Positions 1 through 11,019 of a stretch of DNA of 64,000 nucleotides are shown here, piece after piece. This DNA is from Caprella mutica. Taxonomy: Eukaryota; Arthropoda; Malacostraca; Amphipoda; Caprellidae. The position numbers and the translations under genes are program-made. The notes beneath the pieces were generated by a model. That model was not told where the DNA came from and made no database searches. It saw only the letters and a list, made by a program, of their open reading frames with translations. The stretch spans positions 1-64,000 of the forward strand of contig CANNZV010003197.1 of assembly GCA_947561585.1 (NCBI GenBank). The letters are read 5' to 3'. Each line of letters starts with the position of its first letter. Position 1 is the first letter of the stretch.

Positions 1-49
1 GGGGGGGGCTCTTGACCGGGGGGGGGGGGTGGGCTTATGACCTACACCC
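1..49. mobile_element. Right end of a G-run hAT-like element, cut by the window edge
   Basis: Two long G runs are followed by the terminal motif CTTATGACCTACACCC, the reverse complement of the left terminus of the elements at 24459-24930 and 34988-35138. The left end lies outside the window. Confidence 0.6.
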
Positions 50-218
50 GTATTAGCAGTGGACTGGACTACAGACACATAAAAACAAAATTTTAGCCGC
101 CTGGTAGCAGACAAGCCTTTGAGAAGAGAGGATGGCTGCGGCAGATGGCTCCGTGATCGAGTGGAGAACTTTTTAAACAACATCAATGTTTGTGAAAAAT
201 AAAAAATACAGATTATAA

Positions 219-2755
219 AATAAAACATTAAGAGGTAATGCGTTACGAATCATCGAAGATGAAATGAAAACTTATGTTTCAAACGTTAATGTGGAAAACA
301 TGAAGAGGAAAATGAATACCCTTCGCACCCAGATCCGAAGGGAACATAAGAATTTGATAATTTCAAAGAAGTCTGGTGCTGGTGAAGTCTACATTCCAAG
401 ACTGTGGTGCTTTGACCAGTTACAATTCTTAAATGAAGGAGATGTACAAAGGGAATCTGTGTCCAATTTTCAAGACGATGAGGTAAGAAAATACTATTGC
501 GTACTATTTATACAGGTTGACACAAAAGTGCTTTTACACTTATATTGAATGATGTGTGTAGGATAAGGCCGTTTTATAAAATGAAACTCTGCTTATATCA
601 TCTTAGATCCCTTGTGGACTATTGAAACTATTTTTGAGTTATTTCATTTGTATTTTAGACTTTTGAGTCACCCTGTATATTTGATTGTATGTGTTAAAAA
701 AATAACAAGTTTATTCCATTGTTAGGTATAATTTATTCACCGAAAATAATGTATGAATTGCATTCATGAATTTTCTAAGTAATACAGTGGAACTCATCTG
801 TAGTGAACTCCCCTATAGTGAACTCATCTATAGTTAACTCCTATACGGTAAACTTCTATACTGAACATATTTAATTTAATCGGCCACGAATGACTTAAGT
901 TTTCAATGAATCTCTATATAGTAAATAAGTTATATTTCATGAAATAGGAGTTCTACCAGTGCAACTCCTCTATAATGAAGTCATGTGTAGTGAACCATCC
1001 TGATTTTTAGAGTTATGAGAAATGAAAAACCCTGTATAATGAATGAATTTATTTCAAAAAGAAAAAACTTATTTTGTATACTCTTTAATGAAAAGGCCAT
1101 TTTTTATTCATCTCATAACTTCTCAATGGTAGAGTTAACTCTATAGTTCACTATAGAGGAATTCCACTTCCACTGTATATAATTTTTGTTATCAGCCTAT
1201 AGTCATCTAAATCACAAAGTCAAAATAAATATATCTTGCAAAGTCAAAATAAGAATATGTGTGCTAAGTCGTTGTTAAGACAAACAAAATAAGTTGTTTT
1301 CGTTATTAGGAAATTAATAAAAACAATATAATGAAATACGTTCACAAACTATAATAAGTAGGACGTACAGGGAGCGTGGAGATTATGTGACACGTGACAC
1401 AGGATACAGCTAGTCCAGTTGAGAGAGAACATAGAATGGCAACTGCAAAAGACACGTACATCTAATTTAAGGATCAAGCATGTCCGACCATTCTGTCCTG
1501 CCATGCAACTGTGCCCTCGTCATTGAAATAGGCACAGAACTCGTTTCGTACCCGCTTCGCCTCACCAGTTGGCCTGCGTCCGGCACGGAGCAAGTTAAGA
1601 AGAGGTTGATCTCTTCTCAATGAGCCAGCTACAACTTGCCCCGTGACGACGTTTTCTAAGTCAACAGTCATTCTGTTTTCTGTTGAGTGGTGCTCTCGAT
1701 AAAAATTGTGTATGCCGGTGCAGGCAAGAACTACTTTCTCAACTAACTTTACTTGGCTCTAAATACACTGGATTAAGTAAAACTCTGAATCTGTTGGCTA
1801 AAATCCCAAAAGCGTTCTCTGAAACTCTTTTTGCTCTCGAGAGACGGTAGGAGAAGATTCTTTGTTCTTTAGTTTGCTGCTTGAAAGGATAAGGTTTCGG
1901 GAAGAAACCTTTCTTTAGCGGGAAGGCGTCATCCCCGACGAGTACATGTGGTAAGGTCCTATTGCTATTGGGCAAGGTAGTCTCATCGGGAAAACCTGCT
2001 GCTGACCTAACTAACGCCTTATTGAGAGAGCAGTTCTCCCACACACTTGCATCGGAAACTCTTCCGTGTGTGCCTACGTCTACGTAAAGGAATTTATAAG
2101 TGGCATCCACTGCAGCCATCAACACGATGCTGTGTGTCCCTTTATTGTTGAAGTAGTAAGATCCACTTTCCGACGGTGGCCGAATGGTTATGTACTTTCC
2201 ATAGATGGCTCCAACACAATTAGGGAAGTTCCACTTCCTCTCTAAGTCTTTTGCGACAACACACCATTCTTCGGGGATTTTGGGGCACTGAAAAGAAAGA
2301 ACCGTTTTATATAATGACCATATAAAAAACTAACTTATATTATTTATTATCCTCAGGTTTCTCAAGAACTTCTGGACCTTGCGGTTGAAGAGGGTATTTC
2401 GATTCATTGTGAAGTAGAATGCAGATGTATATATGGAGCGTAGGGTGGAAAACCCTCTGCTAGACTATCTGCAAGAATCGAAAATTTTGTCTCCTCCAGA
2501 GTCTACAAAGCCCTCTTCCTCAGCGTAAAATGGTTCTAAGGAGAAGAGGAAAGCAGACGCCGAAGGAGACAAAATTTTGAACGCAGTCGTTGGGAAGCTT
2601 AATTCTATAGATAATGAAGATGAATTCTCCGCTTTTGGGTGCTTAAAAAAATGGACAACACAAATTTGTGCATTGCAAAAAAATTAATAAATGAAGCATT
2701 ATTCCTAGGAACAATTGGAATGCTTAAACCTACTGCCACCATTAAATATGATTAA
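219..2755 (+). pseudogene. MADF/BESS-domain accessory gene of the Harbinger element, decayed
   Basis: Exon 1 (open from 219, to 482) encodes the C-terminal half of a MADF domain, with the basic run MKRKMNTLRTQIRREHKNL and the diagnostic SKKSGAG...YIPRLWCFDQLQFL. It ends at a GAG|GTAAGA donor. The N-terminal half upstream (about 155-215) is broken by stops. Exon 2 starts after CCTCAG at 2357. It carries an early stop (2441), continues one frame over as DYLQESKILSPPES, meets another stop, and ends near 2755 in ALFLGTIGML, which fits the BESS helix. Known: MADF binds DNA and BESS mediates protein contacts; Harbinger elements carry such a protein as a partner of the transposase. The intron contains the antisense transposase exon and a pogo-like MITE. 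Non-functional as read. Confidence 0.65.
785..1175. mobile_element. pogo/Tigger-like MITE, 391 bp
   Basis: Terminal inverted repeats begin CAGTGGAACTC (left) and end GAATTCCACTTCCACTG (right), flanked by TA on both sides (783-784 and 1176-1177). The termini are long and imperfectly palindromic, built of repeated CTATAGTGAACTC motifs. There is no coding capacity. It sits in the intron of the MADF gene. A related fragment lies at 25892-26110. Confidence 0.75.
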
Positions 2756-4405
2756 GAATTTAATCAATAAATCATCAAATGTTTAATTTATTTTGTATAT
2801 TATGCCATTAATAATCTTTTTTGTTTGTTTTCTGACAACAAGATGCCATTTGAATTTATTTTACGTTTGTATAAGATCTATATATGATGTAGTTAGATTA
2901 TTATTTTTAATTTAACAAATCAAAGATTTTTGTTATGTTATTTGAGAGGAAAATATACTATTTATACTCTATTAATTACGTGTTTAACATTGATCTCTTA
3001 ATTCATGAAAGCTCAAAATTGCAACTTTCTTTGCAATTTGAGAGAAAACAATATGTAGGAAAATGAACAAATTTATTTCATGAATGAATCTGATGATACT
3101 TTCAATAATAGAGTCTTGTCATCAATTAAAGCTGATTTCATTTTACCTATACAGTAGGTAGGTACTACATAAGCTGATGTTGTTAAATAAAATAGACATT
3201 AAAAAATCCTTTTCAATTACGATCGCTCGACTTCTTAAAAATGGGAACAAGATAACAGGCAAGAAATTAACCAAGTAAAGAATAACATGTTAACATCATT
3301 TCTAAAAAATTCTATACATCATTTCTATATATCTTTAACCATCTTTAAAATCTAAATTTTTTTAGTAGATTAGTTAATTAATTAGATTATTTAATAAGAT
3401 CAGTTGAATAATTAAATCATTGATCAGAAAAGTTTTCTGCTTAAATCCTGGAATAAAATATAATACCTTTGATTCAGAAATATAATTCAAATTCATGTTT
3501 AAATAGTAAGAATTTAACCAAGTAAAGATAACGGACCATAAATTAATTAATTAACCATAAAATGTCTTTTTCAATTCAATTTCCTGAGATATTTGTAAAA
3601 TTTCCATTAGAATAACCATTAATTAACGTCCCATCAAGTGAATTTTTTCAAACAATGACGAAATGTAGTATAATAATAGGAGCTAAATGAGAGACACGAC
3701 ACTTTCAATCTAGAAATAACTTGTTTATCAAAGAAATTAGCGTCTGAAAAGTTATATTACAACGCATTATTCTAAGTAGCTATATATGCAAGTATTTAGA
3801 AATGTATGGGAAAAGTTAAATTGATACAGCAATAAATGAAGCAATAAATTAAAGAAAGCAAATGTATTGAAAATACAGTTATACATACAGAAATTAAATT
3901 TATAATGAAGAAAAAAGTATTTATTCACTGCACAATTTCGCTGCTTTATAGGTTAAAAACTCACCTTCAAATACCCGTCCTTCAGCGCTTCATAATAGCA
4001 GAGCAGGTCTCTGGAATTATGGCACTGAGACTAGATTTGGAAATTATTGATGAATATTGCAGAGCCGAAATACAATTAGTCCTGTTGCAAGATAACGCAG
4101 AGTTACTTCCCATCTTGCACCAGCTGAAATGCTTTCTCTCATTGTCGTGGTCTGCTTTTGGACTGCAGGTGCAATTTTCCCCAACAACAACGAAAAAGAG
4201 TTCAGTCGGTATCCTCACATAGTTTGGTAAAGTCGTCAATTTCACTTCTTAACTCATTAAATATTCGATTGAAACTGCTTCTATCTACTCCTCTTTTTAG
4301 CCATTCTTTGGTCCACAGACTCAGTTTCTTTTTAATTGTTTTTAACCTTCGTGCCGCGAGAACGGCAAGGAGGCAAGCTTTCACTATTTTGCGGCGAGGC
4401 TTCAT
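1474..4405 (-). pseudogene. PIF/Harbinger transposase (DDE_Tnp_4 nuclease), decayed
   Basis: Exon A (4405-3965) encodes the N-terminal region: MKPRRKIVKAC, then WTKEWLKRGVDRSSFNRI and, in other frames, a helix-turn-helix-like stretch SALQYSSIISKSSLSAIIPE, ending EALKDGYLK at a GTGAGT donor. Exon B (2287-1474) opens after TTTTCAG with CPKIPEEW and carries the nuclease core: NFPNCVGAIYGK, YYFNNKGTHSIVLMAAVDA, VLVGDDAFPL, then RLSRAKRVSENAFGILANRF. Catalytic residues should be D-D-E. The second Asp and the Glu regions are present, but the first (GAIDGK in relatives) reads GAIYGK. A 1-bp frameshift near 1745 separates EPSKV from EKVVLACTGIHNFYREHHST. Exon A has at least two frameshifts. The intron (2288-3964) contains the antisense MADF exon 2. 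Inactive copy; the family assignment is secure. Confidence 0.85.
2756..3964. other. AT-rich transposase intron, no gene seen
   Basis: This part of the transposase intron is very AT-rich. I see no coding signal, terminal inverted repeat or tandem array. Confidence 0.5.
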
Positions 4406-4549
4406 GACAACGTCTCACCACAGGTAAATAGTGCGAGCAAAAGCATACGTGTGAACACTTACAGGAAAACAGTGCCACACACTGCGTTAGAGAAGCGATT
4501 TGGGCACACTTGTGTGCCCGTGTAAACGCCGCATTTGTGTTTGTTGCAA

Positions 4550-4870
4550 AGAAGATTAGTTTATTATTGCTTAGTAGCTGGACAATAGAATAAAGATAAT
4601 CGTGTACATAACTTGATTGGAAAATATGGCTCCCAGCAAAGATAATGAGCTGAGGTAGAATGCACGTTCAAACTGTTTTCGAGAGAGCGTTTATAGTGAC
4701 GTCAGCGATCAATGGACGTGATTGGTTGAATTTTTACGACTGAGTATACGTTCGATCTGAGCTTCTTATTTAATGTTCTGTGTTCTATACTCTCTTGGAC
4801 ACATAAAGTTGCTTGAGTTGGCACTAAATCAGACAGTTATTAGTGTGTTTTGTGGGATCATTCACTTTTT
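4550..4870. repeat. Dispersed repeat, inverted copy at 34872-35320
   Basis: The block reads, in reverse complement, like 34872-35320. Shared landmarks are the CCAAT/CRE/TATA module, TTTGAACGTGC, GGGAGCCATAT, TGTACACGATTATCT and CCAGCTACTA. The 34.9 kb copy is interrupted by a G-run element (34988-35138). No coding sequence seen. Confidence 0.75.
4690..4727 (-). promoter_or_regulatory. Promoter-like module: CCAAT, CRE, TATAAA
   Basis: Read on the minus strand, CCAATC (around 4727-4722) is followed by a full palindromic CRE TGACGTCA (4704-4697) and TATAAA (4695-4690). The same order and spacing occur on the plus strand at 34926-34961. Promoter activity is inference; no transcript is visible downstream except decayed repeats. 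Confidence 0.3.
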
Positions 4871-5066
4871 AGTGCCGAGTGTATACGAGGCATTATAGAA
4901 TCAATCCTATTGTCAGATCTTACAAGCTGAATTAAAATACAAGGCTGATCAAGATGGGAGGGGCGTACAAATAGCCAACCGTCTCATAATATTTGAACTC
5001 ATTTGTGTTTGAGATATTAGAGAGAACAGACGTTATAAACAAGAGGCTTCCCATACTGATGCAGAT

Positions 5067-6000
5067 ATGTTCATCCTGTTTGATGGAGAGATCAGTCATT
5101 TTTTCGATTATAATGACGTTCCTTGTCTTACTGTGGACGATATGATCAAAAAACTGCAAACAGGATTCGGAATAAATATTCCCTTATCCAGGAAAGAGAT
5201 AGATGTGTTGGCTTTGTTAGTGCACATGAAAAACATGGCGAAGGAGATCATTTGTCGCCATCGAAAAGGAAAATGCACTTTGGATGAAGCTGTCAGAGCT
5301 TATCAAGCTATGTTGAAAGTCTTTATTGACGGTGAAAACACGGTCTTTTCACTAATAATTACTATTCCCAGGGATTGGTGAATCATGAATTACTCAATGC
5401 TAACACATGGACCCTACTGGATATGAAGAGTTCAATAGTAAAGGTCCCATCTACCAAAAGTACTGCTGTAGAATTTACGAAAAGCACGTGGAGCAGATCA
5501 GAACTGGACAGTTTGAATTGAGGTTCTACTTGATGATCATCGCTTTACAAAACCTCCATTCTGCGGTCCACAAAGCGACGGCTGATAAGATGGATCTTAT
5601 AAATTGGCATAACACATTATCAATGTATGGATCAACAACCTAATGAAGTGTTTAATCTTCAAAATATTTGGAATAAACCACAGTAATGTCTTCAACTTCG
5701 AGCAGGTGAACATTCCACTATTTTCCATTCATCTTATTTAAAGTCCATGACTTCTTCTTCAGCCATGAAGTAGATGAAGAGAAGTAAGACGGGAGATTTT
5801 GAACACTCAAAAGCTCATGACTGCGTTATCTGCAGGAAAAATGATGTACCGACGTCACAGTTGACGTTTCTTTCAGGTTGCACCCACGTCTACTGTACGA
5901 CGTGCATCGAGACATGGTTTGCAAGGAGCAGCAACTTTGACTGAAGGAGCAGAAACGAATCATGGCATCTGGATACGAAAACCTTCTAAAAAGCATTTAA
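5067..6000 (+). pseudogene. RING-finger family copy 1 (two ORFs, RING truncated)
   Basis: ORF-A (5067-5381, 104 codons) begins MFILFDGEISHFF and contains LSRKEIDVLALLVHM. ORF-B starts at ATG 5407 (MDPTGYEEFNSKGPIYQKY), continues through QIRTGQFELRFYLMIIALQN, then breaks near 5643. The C-terminal RING part resumes around 5770-5940 with CVICRKND...SGCTHVYCTTCIETWF, but the final CPYC pair is deleted and replaced by a stop, before a tail reading ASGYENLLKSI (to 6000). The pattern CxxC...CxHxxCxxC is that of C3HC4 ubiquitin-ligase RING domains. ORF-A is not recognised. All three copies in the window share the TGA between ORF-A and ORF-B, so the family may be bicistronic, spliced, or amplified after that stop arose. 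Confidence 0.65.
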
Positions 6001-6650
6001 TAGAACATATGAATTTTGGGTTGAAATTTCCGAAACAACGGGAGAAAATTATATTTTATGTATCTACTGTAATTTTTCCTCAACGAAACACTCTGTCCTA
6101 TTAGTTATATTCGGGACAGATTCCCGAAAATAACTGCCGTTCAAATTTACTTATTTTGGTTGACACTTTTGTAGTTACATTACTGATTAAACATAAAATA
6201 AATGTATATTTAATTTCCTTTTTGATGTTAGCGATATAGTTTTTGGTTCCGAAACAGACTTCAATTCTTTGAGTCATAAGATTTGAGAATAAAAAAGTAC
6301 CAAGTTGCATAGGTGGTTATTATCATTATATTATTAAACTCAATAGCACCGAATGTAAATGAAAATAATAAGCTGCATTATAAGGTGGAATGCGCTTTTT
6401 TTCTAATAATTTAATTTAATCTCAAACTTCCGTGCAATAAATTAGTCTAAATTAGTTTTATGGATTAATAGCATTTTCTTTTGTTGTGAATTTATAGTGA
6501 TTTGAGCATACATTCTCTGTTCATTTGTTATTACTGTAATAAAATTATAGTTTTAGTGAGATTTCAAAGCAAAGTTAGTAATCAAATCATACACTTTTTC
6601 ATCATAGAAATTCTGTATTAGTCATAACTATTAAATCATTAAAAAGTAGG
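6001..6650. other. AT-rich flank of RING copy 1
   Basis: No gene is seen. About 6160-6215 resembles the core of the G-run elements (CACTTTTGTAGTTACATTAC, then a run like AAACATAAAATA), which suggests a fragment of that family without its G-rich ends. Confidence 0.4.
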
Positions 6651-6654
6651 GGTT

Positions 6655-8100
6655 CGAGAAGTGCAGAAGGTAGAGAGAGTTGTTAAAAGGAGGTGCGTCT
6701 GACACGCACTTCCTCTCCTTTCCGTGCATTCTGTTAAACTGATCACAGACCAGTAAAGTAGATGTTCCAATACTGCGTGGACACCACTGCACAATAATTT
6801 GAGTGGAGAGAGACCGCGGGAAAATGAGAACCAATCAGAGACGGTAGGTGCGTGATGTCACTGAAATTGGAAGTTAATAGGGGGGACTAATTCAAATATT
6901 GCTCGTTTTCTATGATGTTCATTTTTGAGGGGAGACTTAACCAAAAACTATTTTGAATTTGATGGACTATTTTAATCATAATTGCAGTAATGTAATATAG
7001 TTTCCATTTATTATATAATATAGTGAACATTATCTATAATATACAATTTTTCCCACCCTTTCTTATTAACAGTAAAGACCATATATAGTATACTATACAG
7101 TATACATAATGATTTACCACACCAAATAAATTATTTTCACAGTAGGTTAATTAAAAAAAAAAATTATTTGAAAGGTATATTTATAACATATACCTACTTA
7201 TTATTGAACATCAATTGGCATCACTGATTAGTGAAAAATAGTTAGGGATAAGAGTAAGCACTTTAATGATTATTTAAAATGTTAATGGTCACGTATCTAC
7301 CTAGGTAGTTAGGATAAATTCCGAATTATCGGTCAGTTCCACATCTTCGGTAATATAAGAAAAATAGTTATTTTAATAATTATTTAATTTTTATTTTAGT
7401 TGGTATCCATGATACCTGCAAGTATCATTGATACCAATTAAATGAAAATTAAATAATTATTAAAGTATAGTTTTTTCTTATATGACCGAAGATGGAACTG
7501 ACCGGTAATTCGATATTACCCTAGGTATTTATTGGAATAGGTAGTTATCTGTCCCAAGATTTCAGCTGTTATTTTAAAACTAATAGATTTATAACACTAT
7601 GAAGTTATAAGTACGCATTGATTGAAATAGTTTTAATTATACACACAACTCTATAAGATTAACGACTGTTGTAATTTCGAGAGCAATAATTACAGACAAC
7701 CTCTTCTTCCCACACTCTGCAGCGGAATGTTTGGTTTTTGGCGTGAACAGTGAACAACAAAACGGAACAAGTTCAAATAAAAGAAAAATGAATTATGAGA
7801 TTATTTATGAATATTTTGAAACAATAAAGGAATATGAACATTTACTATCACAAAAATATAATTTTCGCATTAGGAGATATCATAAAATATACCTAATAAT
7901 AACATCAGAAATAATGCAATAGCGAATGTAGTAAGAATGATTGAAACGTCACGCACTTACCATTTTGACGTGCCATCAGTCACTAGATTTTTAAAATGAC
8001 TGTATTGGGACATCTTCTACTTTACTGGTCTGTGAACTGATTCGAGTGGGAGGGGCGCCATTGGTTTTTAGTCATTTTAGACCACAGTATAAAAAATATT
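6655..8100. repeat. Large foldback repeat enclosing a palindromic MITE
   Basis: An arm at about 6725-6770 (ACTGATCACAGACCAGTAAA, then GTAGATGTTCCAATAC) recurs inverted at about 7993-8042. Between them is AT-rich DNA with the MITE at 7310-7523. No target duplication was found. The short open frame at 7731-7922 is AT-rich and looks like chance. Confidence 0.5.
7310..7523. mobile_element. Palindromic MITE with TAGGGTAAGTTCCG ends
   Basis: The arms (GAATTATCGGTCAGTTCCAC and its complement) surround a central palindrome TTGGTATCCATGATACC...GGTATC. The whole unit can fold into one hairpin. It belongs to the family with members or arms near 30676, 43990, 46321, 47445, 48088, 51055, 52668, 55285, 57590, 58250 and 62431. 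Confidence 0.7.
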
Positions 8101-8828
8101 GATAGTAATAACAATAGAGTGATAAGAAGTGACAATCTTGATTTCAGAGTGTTGCTGTGATGACGTCACCTACACTAAACGTCTCGATTGTCACTACATA
8201 TTCCATAAACTAGGGTTTAGCAATGGCCCCACTTTTTGGCATCACATTTGCCCCGGCTATGCTACCTCCATCTTTATATACACTCAGTGGTCAAGTCACA
8301 ACCTAGACTCCTATAGAGAATACGCGTGGTGAACACTGAGCATTCGAAAATATTCAAATTGTTAATAGTGGCTGTACTCTCAGTCTGTGTTTAGCCGTGA
8401 GAAGGTTTATGCTAAATGACTCTATAGAAACACTCTCCTCTTCCTATTGCTAATTACATTCTGAAAAGTGTGAAAAGTGCCACTGCGGCTGTGCACTATT
8501 CGACAGTGTAGTGATACGAACGAACACTTTCTGTTTTTCAATTTCAATGCGTAAACAGCGTTTCATGGTGAAATTAGTCACTGTGGTGAATACCTAGGTG
8601 CCGACTGATAATGTAAACACTGCTTTACTGACACTCGCACCTGCTCTGAGGACAAATTATAGTGGTAAGCAGAGGTAAGCGTTCTCCACTTGTCATCAGC
8701 GAACTTTTATTACTTCACCAGATATGGAAAGTTGCCTTAACTAGCGAGATGGAGCTTCAAAGAAAGATGATGCATTTTCAAGCATGGCCATCGAGAGTTT
8801 CACGTACTTGTCTGTGTAGACTGTAGAG
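8101..8828. other. Repeat-derived DNA upstream of the hAT-like element
   Basis: 8130-8220 resembles, inverted, 34525-34600 (GTGACAATxGAGACG with a full CRE, TGACGTCA at 8161). 8270-8320 shares TATATACACTCAGTG with 11945 and 35825. No gene seen. Confidence 0.4.
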
Positions 8829-9978
8829 CAGTGGTCGGCAACCTTTTTATCGTCGCGGACAGGTAAACGTTGAACAATATTCTCGCGGACCGGCGGGATG
8901 AATGTAGTTAATAGTATTGGGTAAACCAAAAATTCGTTTGCTTTTAAGAGGCTACTGCTCTCTGGAGCTAATATAAAATAATCCTTTATATAAACATTCC
9001 TTTTACAATAACAATCTGAATCTGGTACAAAAAGTAGTACTAACTCTCAGGTAAAATAATTTAATTACTCAGGTACAAAAAAAAGATCACCTGTAGAATC
9101 TGCACCCCAGTGGCCAGTTCCATATTGGGGTGCGGATTATACAGGACGGAAATCATTGGAATGCGGATTATGCAGGAGGGATATTATTGGAATGCGGATT
9201 ATGCAGGAGGGATATTATTGGAATGCGGATTGTACAGGAGTGAAATCATTGTGGTGCGGATTATACAGGAGGAAAATCACTGGGGTGCGGATTATACAGG
9301 AGGAAAATCACTGGGGTGCGGATTATACAGGAGTAAAATTATTTGGGTGCGGATTGTAGAGTAAAATTAGTGAGATATGGATTGTACAGGAGGGAAATCA
9401 TTGTGAGTGTGGATTATACAGGAAAGAAATCATATGGGTGCGGATTGTAAAAGAATGAAATTATTGGGGTGTGGGTTGTACAGGAGTGGAATCATTGGTG
9501 TGCGGATTGTACAGGTTTGAAATTTTTGGTTTGCGAATTGTACAGGAGATGAATAATTGCGTTTCAGTTTGTACAGGAGTGAAATCTTTGTTTTCGAATC
9601 TTACAAATGATCCCAAAAGAGTGATACTTCAGTTCGAAAATTAATAATGAGATAATAGCAGTCAGGTAAATACGCGTCTAAATAGGATTTGAACGTGTCT
9701 TGAAGGTCAGGGTAGGGTTGTACTTTTTTCCACGGAGGGGCCCCTAAATCTCTTGATCAAGACAACTCTGATTGTTATACATTATATATTCATTTTAAAG
9801 GATTTGTCTCAGAAAATTTGAATTTGTCTACCAACTTGTATTATCTATTTATGTGAGGTTACATTTATATAAAAATAATTTCATTTCTTGAATTGAATTA
9901 TTTAGTATCCTTTCGTGGCCGGTAACAATTGTCCTGCGGACCGGCACCAGTCCGTTGACCGAAGGTTGCCGACCACTG
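8829..9978. mobile_element. Non-autonomous hAT-like element, 1150 bp, exact 8-bp TSD
   Basis: Termini are CAGTGGTCGGCAACC at the left and its complement GGTTGCCGACCACTG at the right. The flanks carry the identical 8-bp duplication CTGTAGAG (8821-8828 and 9979-9986). An 8-bp duplication and CAGNGG termini are typical of hAT elements. No transposase remains; a decayed 31-bp minisatellite fills the centre. Confidence 0.9.
9131..9605. repeat. 31-bp minisatellite inside the hAT-like element
   Basis: About 15 diverging units of the type TGCGGATTATACAGGAGGAA plus about 11 bases. The first eight units keep strict 31-bp spacing; later ones drift. Open frames through the array (9110-9364) are an effect of the repeat, not evidence for a protein. 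Confidence 0.9.
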
Positions 9979-9986
9979 CTGTAGAG

Positions 9987-11019
9987 TACCGTTTGGTATT
10001 CAGTCTTAAGATACTTCTCCGCGCATAGTATACTTTATTTCTTAGGTGTATCATTCGAAAGAGGCCTGTTTACAAATTACAGGTGAAACATAACGCATGA
10101 TTAGTGGTTTTGAAAGTTATCCACACGATACTCTTAAAAATTTCATTACTGGTTTCAATGGGTTCCTATTTAGTTCTCTTGATCAAGGACAAGTTATGTC
10201 TCGTAGCTACTTTGAATTTGCCCTTATCCTTGTGAGTAATCTTCTAAGGTGATTAGCAATAAATTTATTTGCTATACGTGGACGTAAATACAATAAAATA
10301 AATGTTACAGCATGCATGATAATTTCTTTGAAAAGTAGCGCTGCCGCTACATTTTTCTGTCGCGGAACCGGCAGCTCCACTACATCTTACAGAGAATCCG
10401 AATCTCCGTAACCCGGGAAAATTGAACTTCTTCATTTTACGTTTTGAAAATGTATGCAGTTCGGTTTTTAGTATTATTAAACTTTTAGCATCTCCCCCTC
10501 CACTCTAAATTAAATTATAATGTATCTAATTTCTTTAACTATGTAGAACTAAGGTCATACTGCATTATCATATCAGCGTTACCAGAAAGTAGATGGATCC
10601 AGAATTCGTGTTAAAATTAAATTAATGACAAGCAAGCCCCGCTTTTATTAAAGCAGGAATAGTTGCGAGACATGTCTATGTTATTACCGTTCGTAGACTT
10701 AGAAGTGATTATTTCACGGTGAAAACAATTAACATAAACATTATTATTCAGATGAGGCAATGAGAACCGAATCGTTTCGTCTTTGTGAGAGAAGACATTT
10801 TGCCAGTGACTATGTCTATATGAGACTGTATATATAATATATACATCCAGGATACATAAGTATCTAGCAATTTCATCCAAAAATTGACCACTTTTTATTA
10901 TTTCTATCTCCTGTTCAAGATATTGATCACTAATGTGTAAAGTGAGGCGTGCCAGACATGAAGCTGAAAATTAACTTTCCATGCCTTCATATCAGCTGCT
11001 GGACGCAGCCATAACAAGC
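9987..11019. other. AT-rich DNA, no gene seen
   Basis: I see no coding signal, array or transposon ends here. The minus-strand open frame at 10617-10880 has no recognisable domain and no splice context. Confidence 0.4.

Larger units (their letters stand above)
50..4540. mobile_element. Decayed PIF/Harbinger element, approximate limits
   Basis: The block holds both genes usual in animal Harbinger elements: a DDE nuclease transposase on the minus strand and a DNA-binding accessory gene (here MADF/BESS) on the plus strand. The right limit is inferred from CGTGTAAACGCCGCA near 4522-4536, which matches 12 of 15 bases of the right end of the MITE at 11448-11863. The left terminus was not found and may have been disturbed by the G-run element at 1-49. 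Confidence 0.6.
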
